Shown in pieces: positions 44,801 through 53,285 of a DNA stretch of 64,000 bases (positions are counted from its first letter, which is position 1; the number at the start of each line of letters is the position of its first letter). The notes below the pieces were generated by a model. The model worked only from the letters and a program-made list of their open reading frames with translations, searched no databases and was not told the origin of the DNA. The stretch spans positions 1 to 64,000 of the forward strand of contig NZ_CP027668.1 in assembly GCF_003008515.1 (NCBI RefSeq). The letters are read 5' to 3'. Source of the stretch: Phreatobacter cathodiphilus (GTDB lineage: Bacteria; Pseudomonadota; Alphaproteobacteria; Rhizobiales; Phreatobacteraceae). A program made the position numbers and the translations under genes.

Positions 44801-46597
44801 ATGGCCGTCCGCCAGCTCTCCGAAGGTGTCGTCAACCGCATCGCCGCCGGCGAGGTGATCGAGCGCCCCGCCGCCGCGGTGAAGGAGCTCGTCGAGAACG
44901 CGCTCGACGCCGGCGCCTCCCGCATCGACGTGCTGATCGAGGCCGGCGGCCGGCGGCTGATCCGCGTCGCCGACGACGGCTGCGGCATGGTTCGCGACGA
45001 CCTCGCCCTTTGCGTCGAGCGCCATGCCACCTCCAAGCTCGACGACGAGGACCTCCTCGACATCCGCACCCTCGGCTTCCGTGGCGAGGCGCTGCCGTCC
45101 ATCGGTGCGGTCTCGCGCCTCACCCTCACCACCCGCCATGCCGACGAGCCCCACGCCTGGTCGCTGACCGTCGATGCCGGCGCCAAAGGCGAATGCCGCC
45201 CGGCCGCGCTGGCCGCGGGAACGCGGGTGGAGATCGCCGACCTCTTCGCTGCGACGCCGGCCCGGCTGAAGTTCTTGAAGAGCGACCGCGCCGAGGCCGC
45301 CGCCGTCGCCGAAGTGGTGAAGCGCCTGGCGCTCGCCCATCCGACGGTCGCCTTCTCGCTGGCGGATGCCGACGGCCCCACCCGGCACTTCCCCGCCCAG
45401 GCCTTCGGCGAGGCCGGCCTCCTCGCCCGCATTTCGGATGTCGCCGGCCGCGACTTCGCCCAGAACGCCCTGCCCATCGACGTCTGGCGCGGCGAGGTCC
45501 GCCTCTTCGGCTTCGCCGGCCTGCCGACCTTCGGCAAGGCGACGGCGGCGAGCCAGTTCCTCTTCGTCAACGGCCGGCCGATCCGCGACCGCCTCGTGCT
45601 CGGCGCCATCCGCGGCGCCTATGCCGACACCATGCCGCGCGACCGCCACCCCGCCGTCGCGCTCTTCCTCGAGCTCGACCCCCACGAGGTCGACGTCAAC
45701 GTTCACCCCGCCAAGACCGAGGTGCGGTTCCGTGATTCAGGCCTGGTGCGCGGCCTGATCGTCGCGTCGATCCGTGAGGCCATCGCCGCGGCCTCGCCGT
45801 CGACCGCCACCACAATCGCCGCCGCCACCCTCGGCGCCTTTCGCCCGGCAGGCGCCGCCGTCCCTGCGGCGGGCTGGGACTGGCGCGCCTCGCCGTCACG
45901 GCCGTCGGCGCCGGCCGGCGGCTTCGGCGAGGCGGCCCAGACCGCCTTCGCCATGGACATCGCGCCCTCCGCCGATGCCCGTGCCGCCGAGGCCGCGCCG
46001 GCCGAGGACGATCTCGACCGGCCGCTGGGTGCGGCGCGCGCCCAGGTCCACGGCACCTACATCCTCTCCCAGACCCGCGACGGGCTCGTCATCGTCGACC
46101 AGCACGCCGCCCACGAGCGCCTCGTCTACGAGCGGCTGAAGCGACAGATGGCCGAGAGCGGCATCGCCCGCCAGGCTCTGCTCATTCCGGTCGTGGTCGA
46201 GCTCGATCCGGCCGATGCCGCCCGCCTCGTCGAGCGCGCCGACGACCTCGCCGCCTTCGGCCTGGTGGTCGAGCCCTTCGGGCCAGGCGCCGTTATCGTG
46301 CGCGAGACCCCGGCCATGCTGGGCGAGGCCGATGCCGAGGCGCTGACCCGCGACATTGCCGAGCACCTCGCCGAATGGGACAGTACGGCGCCGCTCGAGC
46401 AGCGTCTCATGGCGGTCGCCGCCACCATGGCCTGCCACGGCTCGGTGAGGGCCGGGCGGCTGCTGCGCCCCGCCGAGATGAACGCGCTGCTGCGCGAGAT
46501 GGAGGCGACGCCGGGCTCGGCTCAGTGCAACCACGGCCGTCCCACCTCGGTGACCCTGTCGCTAGCCGATGTCGAGCGGCTCTTCGGCCGGCGCTGA
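44801..46597 (+). CDS. mutL: DNA mismatch repair protein MutL
   Basis: 598 residues. The GHKL ATPase N-terminus has [29 protein letters not shown] (partial), DDGCGM and [14 protein letters not shown]; the C-terminal dimerisation domain has [26 protein letters not shown]. It couples MutS mismatch recognition to strand removal. The C-terminal QHAAHER motif is present. I do not see the endonuclease DQHAxxExE signature intact ([12 protein letters not shown]), so nuclease activity needs care. It ends 4 nt from the convergent patatin gene. Confidence 0.96.
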   Translation: MAVRQLSEGVVNRIAAGEVIERPAAAVKELVENALDAGASRIDVLIEAGGRRLIRVADDGCGMVRDDLALCVERHATSKLDDEDLLDIRTLGFRGEALPSIGAVSRLTLTTRHADEPHAWSLTVDAGAKGECRPAALAAGTRVEIADLFAATPARLKFLKSDRAEAAAVAEVVKRLALAHPTVAFSLADADGPTRHFPAQAFGEAGLLARISDVAGRDFAQNALPIDVWRGEVRLFGFAGLPTFGKATAASQFLFVNGRPIRDRLVLGAIRGAYADTMPRDRHPAVALFLELDPHEVDVNVHPAKTEVRFRDSGLVRGLIVASIREAIAAASPSTATTIAAATLGAFRPAGAAVPAAGWDWRASPSRPSAPAGGFGEAAQTAFAMDIAPSADARAAEAAPAEDDLDRPLGAARAQVHGTYILSQTRDGLVIVDQHAAHERLVYERLKRQMAESGIARQALLIPVVVELDPADAARLVERADDLAAFGLVVEPFGPGAVIVRETPAMLGEADAEALTRDIAEHLAEWDSTAPLEQRLMAVAATMACHGSVRAGRLLRPAEMNALLREMEATPGSAQCNHGRPTSVTLSLADVERLFGRR

Positions 46598-46601
46598 GTC
46601 C

Positions 46602-47492
46602 TCAGGTCCCCGGCCGGCCGGCGATCTCGGCGGGGATCGCCTCCAGGGCCAGCGTCACCCGCCGCTTCACCTCGTCCTTCACCGGCTCGCAGGCGGTAAG
46701 GATCTCCCGCGCGCGCAGGAAATCCAGCACCCGGAAGCGGTCGACGGGCGGACGCAGGTGGATGGTCGGCCGGTGTTCGGCGAGCCGCGCGGTGCTCAGC
46801 ACCTGCATCATCAGCGTCACCGAGCCGAACATGGCGTCCCAGGGCTCGGGAATCACGTCGTCGATCTCGCGCTCCGCTCCGGAGCCGTTCAGCACGTCGA
46901 CGGCGAGCGTCACCGCCGCCGAGACCCGATCGACCGGGACGGGGTTGATCGTGCCGCCGTCGACCAACACGTGGCCGCGATGGCGCACCGGCCGGATCAC
47001 GCCGGGAATGGCCATGGAGGCGGCGACCGCCGGCACCAGCAGCCCGTCCGAGAAGGCGATGTCGGTGCGGGCGTAGAAGTCGGTCGCCACCACGGTCAGC
47101 GGGATTTCCAGCTCCTCGAAGGTGGCCGGGATCACCGGCGGCAGGAAGGCCGCCAAGAGCTTCTCCGCGTCCACCAGGACCGGATTGGTCAGGCCGCCGC
47201 GCAGGATGTCGGAGAAGCGACCCACCCGCGCCGCAAACAGGGCGCGCAGCACGTCCGGCTTCATCCGCAGCACGCCGAGCGCGTAATCGCGCATGTCCGC
47301 GCCGCTCATGCCGGCGCAATAGCAGGCCCCGACGATGGCGCCGATGGAGGTTCCGGCGACCTGGCGCGGGCGGATGCCGAGGTCGTCCAGCGCCTCGATC
47401 ACCACGATATGGGCGAGGCCCTTGGCGCCGCCGCCGCCGAGAACGAGCGCGAGATCCGGGGACGGGGCCGGAGCGATGTCTGTCGGGTTCAT
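46602..47492 (-). CDS. patatin-like phospholipase, RssA-like
   Basis: 296 residues. Patatin features are complete: oxyanion hole GGGGAKGLAHI, nucleophile elbow GTSIG (Ser) and catalytic Asp in DGG (VLVDGGTINPVP). The size and cytoplasmic location suit RssA/YchK-type acyl hydrolases. The substrate is unknown. It is convergent with mutL (4 nt) and divergent from the esterase at 47597. Confidence 0.9.
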   Translation of the reverse strand: MNPTDIAPAPSPDLALVLGGGGAKGLAHIVVIEALDDLGIRPRQVAGTSIGAIVGACYCAGMSGADMRDYALGVLRMKPDVLRALFAARVGRFSDILRGGLTNPVLVDAEKLLAAFLPPVIPATFEELEIPLTVVATDFYARTDIAFSDGLLVPAVAASMAIPGVIRPVRHRGHVLVDGGTINPVPVDRVSAAVTLAVDVLNGSGAEREIDDVIPEPWDAMFGSVTLMMQVLSTARLAEHRPTIHLRPPVDRFRVLDFLRAREILTACEPVKDEVKRRVTLALEAIPAEIAGRPGT

Positions 47493-47596
47493 GGGACGAG
47501 TCTAGCCCAGCCGCCCGCATGGCGGGAGCCCACCGGCCGGCTTGCCCTTGCGGGCGGGGCGGGCTTTCATCGGCGCCACTGCAAGGCGGATGAATC

Positions 47597-48559
47597 ATGA
47601 TCGACCTGACAAGCGCCCTCGGGCCCTCCTTCGATGCTGGCAAGGCGCCCGCCGATGCCCTCGCCGTCAACGCCGCCATCCTCAAGCGGCTGGAGAGCTG
47701 GGACAACTGGGCTCATCCCCCCGCCGTCATCCGCCAGATGCGGCGCGAGGGCCGCGGTGCCTTCCCCGCCCCCATTCCCTCGCCGCGGGCGCGCACGATC
47801 ACCATGGACGGCCCGCACGGCCCCATCGACCTGAGGATCATCGCCCCCGAGAATCCGAAGGGCGTCTATGTCCACATCCACGGCGGCGGCTGGGTGCTAG
47901 GCAGCGTCGACCAGCAGGACCAGTGGCTGGAGCGCTTCGCCGACCGCGCTGGCATGGCCTGCGTCTCCATCGACTACCGCCTCGCGCCCGAGCACCCCTA
48001 TCCGCAGGGGCCCGACGACTGCGAGGCTGCCGCGCTGTGGATCGCCGGCGAGGCGAAGCGGCTCTTCGGCACCGACCGGCTGGTCATCGGCGGCGAGAGC
48101 GCCGGCGCCCATCTGGCGGCGGTGACGCTCCTGCGCCTGCGCGACCGCCACGGCGTCATGCCCTTCCGCGCCGCCAATCTCCACGCCGGCTGCTACGACC
48201 TCGCACTCACGCCCTCGGTGCGGCGCTGGGGCGCCGAGAAGCTGGTGCTCAACACCCGCGACATCGAGATGTTCGTCCGCCATTTCCTGGTCCAGGGCGG
48301 CGATGTCCGCAACCCCGACATCTCGCCGCTCCATGCCGACCTGAAGGGCCTGCCGCCGGCGCTCTTCACCGTCGGCTCTCTCGATCCCCTCGTGGACGAC
48401 ACCCTGTTCATGGCGCCGCGCTGGGCGGCGGCCGGCAACCGCGCGACGCTCGAGGTCTATGCCGGCGGCTGCCACGTCTTCATCGGCTTCCCCGGCTCCA
48501 ACACCGACCGCTGTCTGGAGCGGATCGAGACCTTCATGGGCGAGGCCTGCGCGGACTGA
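47597..48559 (+). CDS. HSL-family alpha/beta hydrolase (esterase)
   Basis: 320 residues with the hormone-sensitive-lipase features: oxyanion motif HGGGW (VHIHGGGWVLGS), nucleophile GESAGAH, and catalytic Asp and His in SLDPLVDDT and GGCHVF. Residues 1-60 form a cap region. It would hydrolyse short acyl esters in the cytoplasm; no signal peptide is present. GCGGATGA before the ATG gives a moderate ribosome site. It ends 6 nt from the convergent kinase gene. Confidence 0.88.
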   Translation: MIDLTSALGPSFDAGKAPADALAVNAAILKRLESWDNWAHPPAVIRQMRREGRGAFPAPIPSPRARTITMDGPHGPIDLRIIAPENPKGVYVHIHGGGWVLGSVDQQDQWLERFADRAGMACVSIDYRLAPEHPYPQGPDDCEAAALWIAGEAKRLFGTDRLVIGGESAGAHLAAVTLLRLRDRHGVMPFRAANLHAGCYDLALTPSVRRWGAEKLVLNTRDIEMFVRHFLVQGGDVRNPDISPLHADLKGLPPALFTVGSLDPLVDDTLFMAPRWAAAGNRATLEVYAGGCHVFIGFPGSNTDRCLERIETFMGEACAD

Positions 48560-48565
48560 GCCGGC

Positions 48566-51500
48566 CTATTCGGCAGCGAGCTTGCGCACCCGCCACTGGG
48601 CGAGCAGCGCCCTGAGCGCTGCCGGGCGCACCGGCTTGTTGAGCAGATGCACCGATTTCGCCTGCGCCCGGTCGCGCACCTCCGGGCTGCGGTCGGCGGT
48701 GATGAGGATGGCGGGCAATGAGGCGCCGAAGCGCCAGCGCAGCTGGGTGACGACGTCGAGGCCGTTTCCCTCGTCGAGGTGGTAGTCGACGATGACCACG
48801 TCCGGCGGCACCTGACTGGCGTTGAGCACGTCGTGGGTCGCCGGCCAGCCGTCGGCGATGAGCGTCCGGCAGCCCCAGCCCGACAGCAGTGCCTCCATGC
48901 CGTGCAGGATCTTCGGCTCGTTGTCGATGGCGAGCACGGTCAGCCCGTCGAGCGGGGCGGCCGGCAGGGGCGAGGGCGCAGGGCCGGGCGCCACCGCCGG
49001 CAGGGCGGGGGCGATGGGCACCGTGACCGAGAACGTCGAGCCGCGCCCGACCTTCGACTTCACCGTCAGCTTGTGCTCCAGCACCCGCGCGATGCGCTCG
49101 ACGATGGAGAGCCCGAGCCCGAGGCCACGCGCCACCTTCGCCCCCTGCTCGAGCCGCTGGAACTCCTGGAAGATGATCCGCTGCTTGGCCTGGGGAATGC
49201 CCGGCCCGCTGTCGTGCACCTCCAGCGACAGCTTCTTGCCGCGCCGGCGGCAGCCGATCACCACGCCGCCCTCGGCGGTGTACTTGATCGCGTTGGAGAT
49301 GAGGTTCTGCAGCAGGCGGCGCAGCAGCCGCCGGTCGGAGTGGATGGCGAGCGCCGTCGGCACGAAGGTGAGGCTCAGCCCCTTCTGCTCGGCGATGGGG
49401 GCGAACTCCACCGCGAGCTGGCGGAACAGCTCGTCGATGCGGAAACTGCCGAATTCCGGCTTCATCGCGCCCGCATCCAGCCGCGAGATGTCGAGGAGAG
49501 CGGCGATGATCTCCTCCACCGCCTCGAGGGAGGCGTCGACATTGTCGACGAGCCGCCGCTCGTCGCCGCCGGTGCGCCGTTCCACCAGGCTCGTCGTGTA
49601 GAGGCGCGCCGCGTTGAGCGGCTGCAGGATGTCGTGGCTGGCCGCGGCGAGGAACCGGGTCTTGGAGAGGTTCGCCTCGTCCGCCTCCTGCTTCGCCAGC
49701 GCCAGCTCGGCGTTGAGCCGCGTGAGCTCCTCGGTGCGCTCGCGCACGCGCCGCTCCAGCGTCTCGTTGGCGCGCTCCAGCTCCTCGGCCGCCGCGACGG
49801 AGGCCGTGACGTCGGTATAGGTGGTGACGATGCCGCCGTCCGGCAGGCGCGCGGCGCGGACCTCGATGAACAGGCCGAGTTTGGCAAGGCGCTCGATCTG
49901 CGGTTCGTCGGCCTTGAGGAGCCGTTCGGCGCGCTCGGCCACCAGCGTCTCGATGTCGCCCGGTCCGAACTCGCCGCGCACCGCCAGCGCCCTGACGATG
50001 CGGTCGAAGCCGGCGCCGATGTGCAGCGTCTCCGCCGGCAGGGCGAGGACCTCGGCGAAGGGCCGGTTCCACACCATGAGGTTGCCGTCGGCGTCGAAGA
50101 CGCTGACGCCCTGGCGGGCGTGTTCGAGCGCCGTCTGCAGGACCTCGCGGTTGTACTGCATCGCCGCATTGGCGTCGTCGAGCAGCTTCAACGCGTCGGT
50201 GGTCGACACGGAGCGCTTCTTCAGGAGCAGCGACAGGACGAGGCGCGAGGATGCCGTGCCGATAGCCGAGGCGAGCAGGCGCTCCGAGTAGCGCAGCAGT
50301 TCGATGTCCGCTTCCGCCGCCCCCTCCAGCGGCAGGCCCTGCTCCATGGCGTAGCTCTCGAAGGCGGCATGGGTGCGCTCCGCCCCGAGATAGCGCGCCA
50401 CCGTCGCGCGCACGTCCTCCACGGTCACGGCGCTGCGCCAGAGCCGGAAGCTCGGCGCATAGTCGGAGGGGGGTGAGGGCAGAAAGATCTTCGCCTGCAT
50501 CACCTCGATGGCCGAGGCCCGGCGCAGCAGCGAGACGCCGGCATAGAGCAGGAGGTTGAGGAGCAGCGACCAGAACACGCCGTGGGCGAGCGGCGGGAGG
50601 TCGACCATGCCAAACAGGTTCTGCGGCCGCAGCCAGACGATGCCGAAGGGGCCCTCGGCGACGAGCCGCGAGGGCAGGGCGCCCGTCGTCGTCAGCATGG
50701 GGAGGAGCAGCGTGTAGGTCCACACCGCCAGCCCCCCCGCCATGCCGGCGACGGCGCCGCCGGCATTGGCGCGGCGCCAGAACAGCCCGCCGAAGAAGGC
50801 GGGCGCGAGCTGCGTCACCGCCGCGAAGGACAGGAGGCCGATGGAGGCGAGCTGCGCCTCGCCGGCGATGCGGTAGTAGAGATAGGCGAGGATCATCACC
50901 GCCAGGATGATGGTGCGGCGGATCATGAGTATGGTCGGGCCGAGGTCGGTGCGGTCGTCGGCCGTGCCCTCGCCAGCGAGCAGGCGGCCGCGCAGCGTCA
51001 GAAGAGACGGGATGACCACGTCGTTGGAGATCATGATCGACAGCGCGACGCTCGCCACGATCACCATGGCGGTGGCGGCGGACAGGCCGCCGATGAAGGC
51101 GGCGAGCGTCAGCAGCTCGTTGCCCCGGGACATCGGCAGGGCAACCACCGTCATGTCGCTATCCATGGAGCCGGCCGGGAAGACGAGGAGCCCGGCCACG
51201 GCGATGGGAATGACGAAGAGGTTGATGAGCACGAGGTAGAGCGGGAACAGCCAGGAGGCGCGGCGGATCTCCGCCTCGGAATGGTTCTCCACCACGCCGA
51301 CATGGAACATGCGCGGCAGCAGGATGCCGCAGCAGAAGGATAGGGCGCTCATCGTCAGGAAGGTCGACAGGTCCGGCCAGCGCAGCACCGAGGCGGCGAT
51401 GTCGGGCCGCGACCGCGCCTGGGCGAAGAGGTCGGAGAAGCCGTCGAACATCACGTAGGTCGTGTAGAGCCCGATGGCGAGGAAGCAGACGAGCTTGACG

Positions 51501-52111
51501 ATGGACTCCGCCGCGACCGCGAGGATCAACCCGTCCTGGTGCTCCGTCGCATCGGCGTGGCGCGTGCCGAACAGCATCGCGAAGACCGCCATCGACACCG
51601 CCACGACCAGCGCGAGATCGCCGAAGAAAGGCAGTTCCTGGGTGACGTTGACGATCTCGTCCGGCCGGATCGTCGTCATCAGCGAGGACGACACCGCCTT
51701 CAGTTGCAGGGCGACATAGGGGATCGTGCCGACGGTCACGATGAGGCAGACCATGCCGGCCACCGCCTGGCTCTTGCCGTAGCGCGCGCCGATGAAATCG
51801 GCGATCGAGGTGATGTTCTGCGCCTTGGCGATCCGCACCACTCGGCGGATCAGCGGCCAGAACAGCGCGAAGAGCAGCATCGGCCCGATATAGATGGCGA
51901 GAAAGTCGAAGCCGGAGCGCGAGGCGAGACCGACCGAGCCGAAGAAGGTCCAGGACGTGCAATAGACGGCCAGCGAGAGGGGATAGATCCAGGTCTGGCT
52001 CTGCCGGATCGCCTTTTCCTGCGCGCGGCGGCGGTCGCCCCAATAGGCGACCACGAACAGCGCCCCGAGATAGGCGAAGGCGGTCAGGATGATGACCAGA
52101 CCCATGCTCAT
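48566..52111 (-). CDS. SSS-transporter-fused hybrid sensor histidine kinase (NahK/ErcS-like)
   Basis: 1181 residues: a sodium/solute-symporter-like membrane domain with about thirteen helices (1-530), a PAS-type segment (about 655-770), a coiled linker, HisKA with H826 (FLAAASHDILQPLNAARL), HATPase with N940 (LISNAIKYT), DSGPGI (967-972) and GLGLGL, and a C-terminal receiver with D1109 (VIVDYHLD) and Lys in LNKPV. H-D-I-L-Q-P-L is typical of the NahK/SSS group. It may couple transport or sensing of a metabolite to phosphorelay. The receiver suggests a downstream Hpt partner not in the window. Confidence 0.9.
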   Translation of the reverse strand: MSMGLVIILTAFAYLGALFVVAYWGDRRRAQEKAIRQSQTWIYPLSLAVYCTSWTFFGSVGLASRSGFDFLAIYIGPMLLFALFWPLIRRVVRIAKAQNITSIADFIGARYGKSQAVAGMVCLIVTVGTIPYVALQLKAVSSSLMTTIRPDEIVNVTQELPFFGDLALVVAVSMAVFAMLFGTRHADATEHQDGLILAVAAESIVKLVCFLAIGLYTTYVMFDGFSDLFAQARSRPDIAASVLRWPDLSTFLTMSALSFCCGILLPRMFHVGVVENHSEAEIRRASWLFPLYLVLINLFVIPIAVAGLLVFPAGSMDSDMTVVALPMSRGNELLTLAAFIGGLSAATAMVIVASVALSIMISNDVVIPSLLTLRGRLLAGEGTADDRTDLGPTILMIRRTIILAVMILAYLYYRIAGEAQLASIGLLSFAAVTQLAPAFFGGLFWRRANAGGAVAGMAGGLAVWTYTLLLPMLTTTGALPSRLVAEGPFGIVWLRPQNLFGMVDLPPLAHGVFWSLLLNLLLYAGVSLLRRASAIEVMQAKIFLPSPPSDYAPSFRLWRSAVTVEDVRATVARYLGAERTHAAFESYAMEQGLPLEGAAEADIELLRYSERLLASAIGTASSRLVLSLLLKKRSVSTTDALKLLDDANAAMQYNREVLQTALEHARQGVSVFDADGNLMVWNRPFAEVLALPAETLHIGAGFDRIVRALAVRGEFGPGDIETLVAERAERLLKADEPQIERLAKLGLFIEVRAARLPDGGIVTTYTDVTASVAAAEELERANETLERRVRERTEELTRLNAELALAKQEADEANLSKTRFLAAASHDILQPLNAARLYTTSLVERRTGGDERRLVDNVDASLEAVEEIIAALLDISRLDAGAMKPEFGSFRIDELFRQLAVEFAPIAEQKGLSLTFVPTALAIHSDRRLLRRLLQNLISNAIKYTAEGGVVIGCRRRGKKLSLEVHDSGPGIPQAKQRIIFQEFQRLEQGAKVARGLGLGLSIVERIARVLEHKLTVKSKVGRGSTFSVTVPIAPALPAVAPGPAPSPLPAAPLDGLTVLAIDNEPKILHGMEALLSGWGCRTLIADGWPATHDVLNASQVPPDVVIVDYHLDEGNGLDVVTQLRWRFGASLPAILITADRSPEVRDRAQAKSVHLLNKPVRPAALRALLAQWRVRKLAAE

Positions 52112-52310
52112 GGCGGCGATGTCGGGGGCATGATCATGGGAAAACCGTCATGGCGGAGCCGCAGCCCATGGGGGGCGCCGATCTGACCACGCGGGCGGCA
52201 GCCTGTCCATTCCCGCCTCCGGTCATGTCAGGGGAAACGGTTGCCATCCCGGCGAATCTGGCCGACCCTGCGCGCCCCGCTGACGCGACTGGCATAGCAG
52301 GAGGCCCGCC

Positions 52311-52721
52311 ATGCTCAAGGAATTCCGCGAATTCGCTCTGAAGGGCAACGTCGTCGACCTCGCCGTCGGCGTCATCATCGGCGCCGCCTTCGGCCGCATC
52401 GTCGAGTCCATCGTCGGCGACCTCTTCATGCCGATCCTCGGCGCCATCGGCGGCTTCGACTTCACCAATTACTTCCTGCCGCTCAGCAGCGCCGTCACCG
52501 CCACCAACCTGGTGGACGCGCAGAAGCAGGGCGCCGTCATCGCCTACGGCCGCTTCATCACCATCGCCATCAATTTCCTGATCATCGCCGGCGTCATGTT
52601 CATGGTGGTGAAGGGCATGAACCGCCTGAAGCGGCAGCAGGAGGCCGCGCCCGCGAAGCCCGCCGAGACCCCGGCCGACGTGCTGCTGCTCACCGAGATC
52701 CGCGATCTCCTGAAGAAATAG
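52311..52721 (+). CDS. mscL: large-conductance mechanosensitive channel
   Basis: 136 residues with two membrane helices (about 18-45 and 75-100). The N-terminus [31 protein letters not shown] is the highly conserved MscL first helix. It opens under hypo-osmotic shock to release solutes. AGGAGG about 7 nt before the ATG is a strong ribosome site. It ends 6 nt from the convergent rsmD gene. Confidence 0.97.
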   Translation: MLKEFREFALKGNVVDLAVGVIIGAAFGRIVESIVGDLFMPILGAIGGFDFTNYFLPLSSAVTATNLVDAQKQGAVIAYGRFITIAINFLIIAGVMFMVVKGMNRLKRQQEAAPAKPAETPADVLLLTEIRDLLKK

Positions 52722-52727
52722 CCGGGA

Positions 52728-53282
52728 TCAGGCGCGGCGCAGGAACAGGAGCTGCGTCTCGCCCGCCTCGCGGCGCTCCTCCGTCACGAAGCCTTCGGGG
52801 ACGGCGACGGCGACGTCCCCTGCCTCCTCCAGCACCACAAGCGCGTCGGGGGCGAGCCAGCCGCCGTCGCGGGCGCTCGCCAGCGCCCGCTCGCCGAGAC
52901 CCTTGCGGTAGGGCGGGTCGCAGAAGGCGAGGGTGAAGGGCTCGAAGGGCGCGAGCGGGCCGAGCTTCGTCGCGTCGCGCTTGAGGAGCCCCGTGACGCC
53001 CGCCAGCCCCACCGCGTCGACATTGCCGCGGATGAGGCCACGCGCCTCCGCGCTCTGGTCGACGAAGGCGGCATAGGCGGCTCCGCGCGACAGCGCCTCG
53101 AGTCCGAGGGCGCCGGTACCCGCGAAGAGGTCCATGACCCGTGCGCCGTCGCACGGGTCGCCGTAGCCGTGGACGAGCACGTTGAACAGGCTCTCCCGCA
53201 GGCGGTCCGAAGTCGGGCGGATCGCGTCCGACTTCGGGCCGAGGAGGCTGCGCCCCCGGTATTTTCCGCCGACGATGCGCAA
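52728..53282 (-). CDS. rsmD: 16S rRNA m2G966 methyltransferase
   Basis: 184 residues, full length. SAM-binding motif VMDLFAGTGALGLEAL and catalytic DPPY (FCDPPYRKGL) are present, with the opening MRIVGGKYRGRSL typical of RsmD. It methylates G966 of 16S rRNA. It starts 3 nt after the pseudouridine synthase gene, so the two are one transcript, as in many rhizobia. Confidence 0.95.
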   Translation of the reverse strand: MRIVGGKYRGRSLLGPKSDAIRPTSDRLRESLFNVLVHGYGDPCDGARVMDLFAGTGALGLEALSRGAAYAAFVDQSAEARGLIRGNVDAVGLAGVTGLLKRDATKLGPLAPFEPFTLAFCDPPYRKGLGERALASARDGGWLAPDALVVLEEAGDVAVAVPEGFVTEERREAGETQLLFLRRA

Positions 53283-53285
53283 GGC

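Noticed and set aside
46602-48559. Patatin and HSL esterase as a lipid-degradation operon
   Set aside because: They are divergent, not co-transcribed, and belong to generic hydrolase families without a common partner gene.
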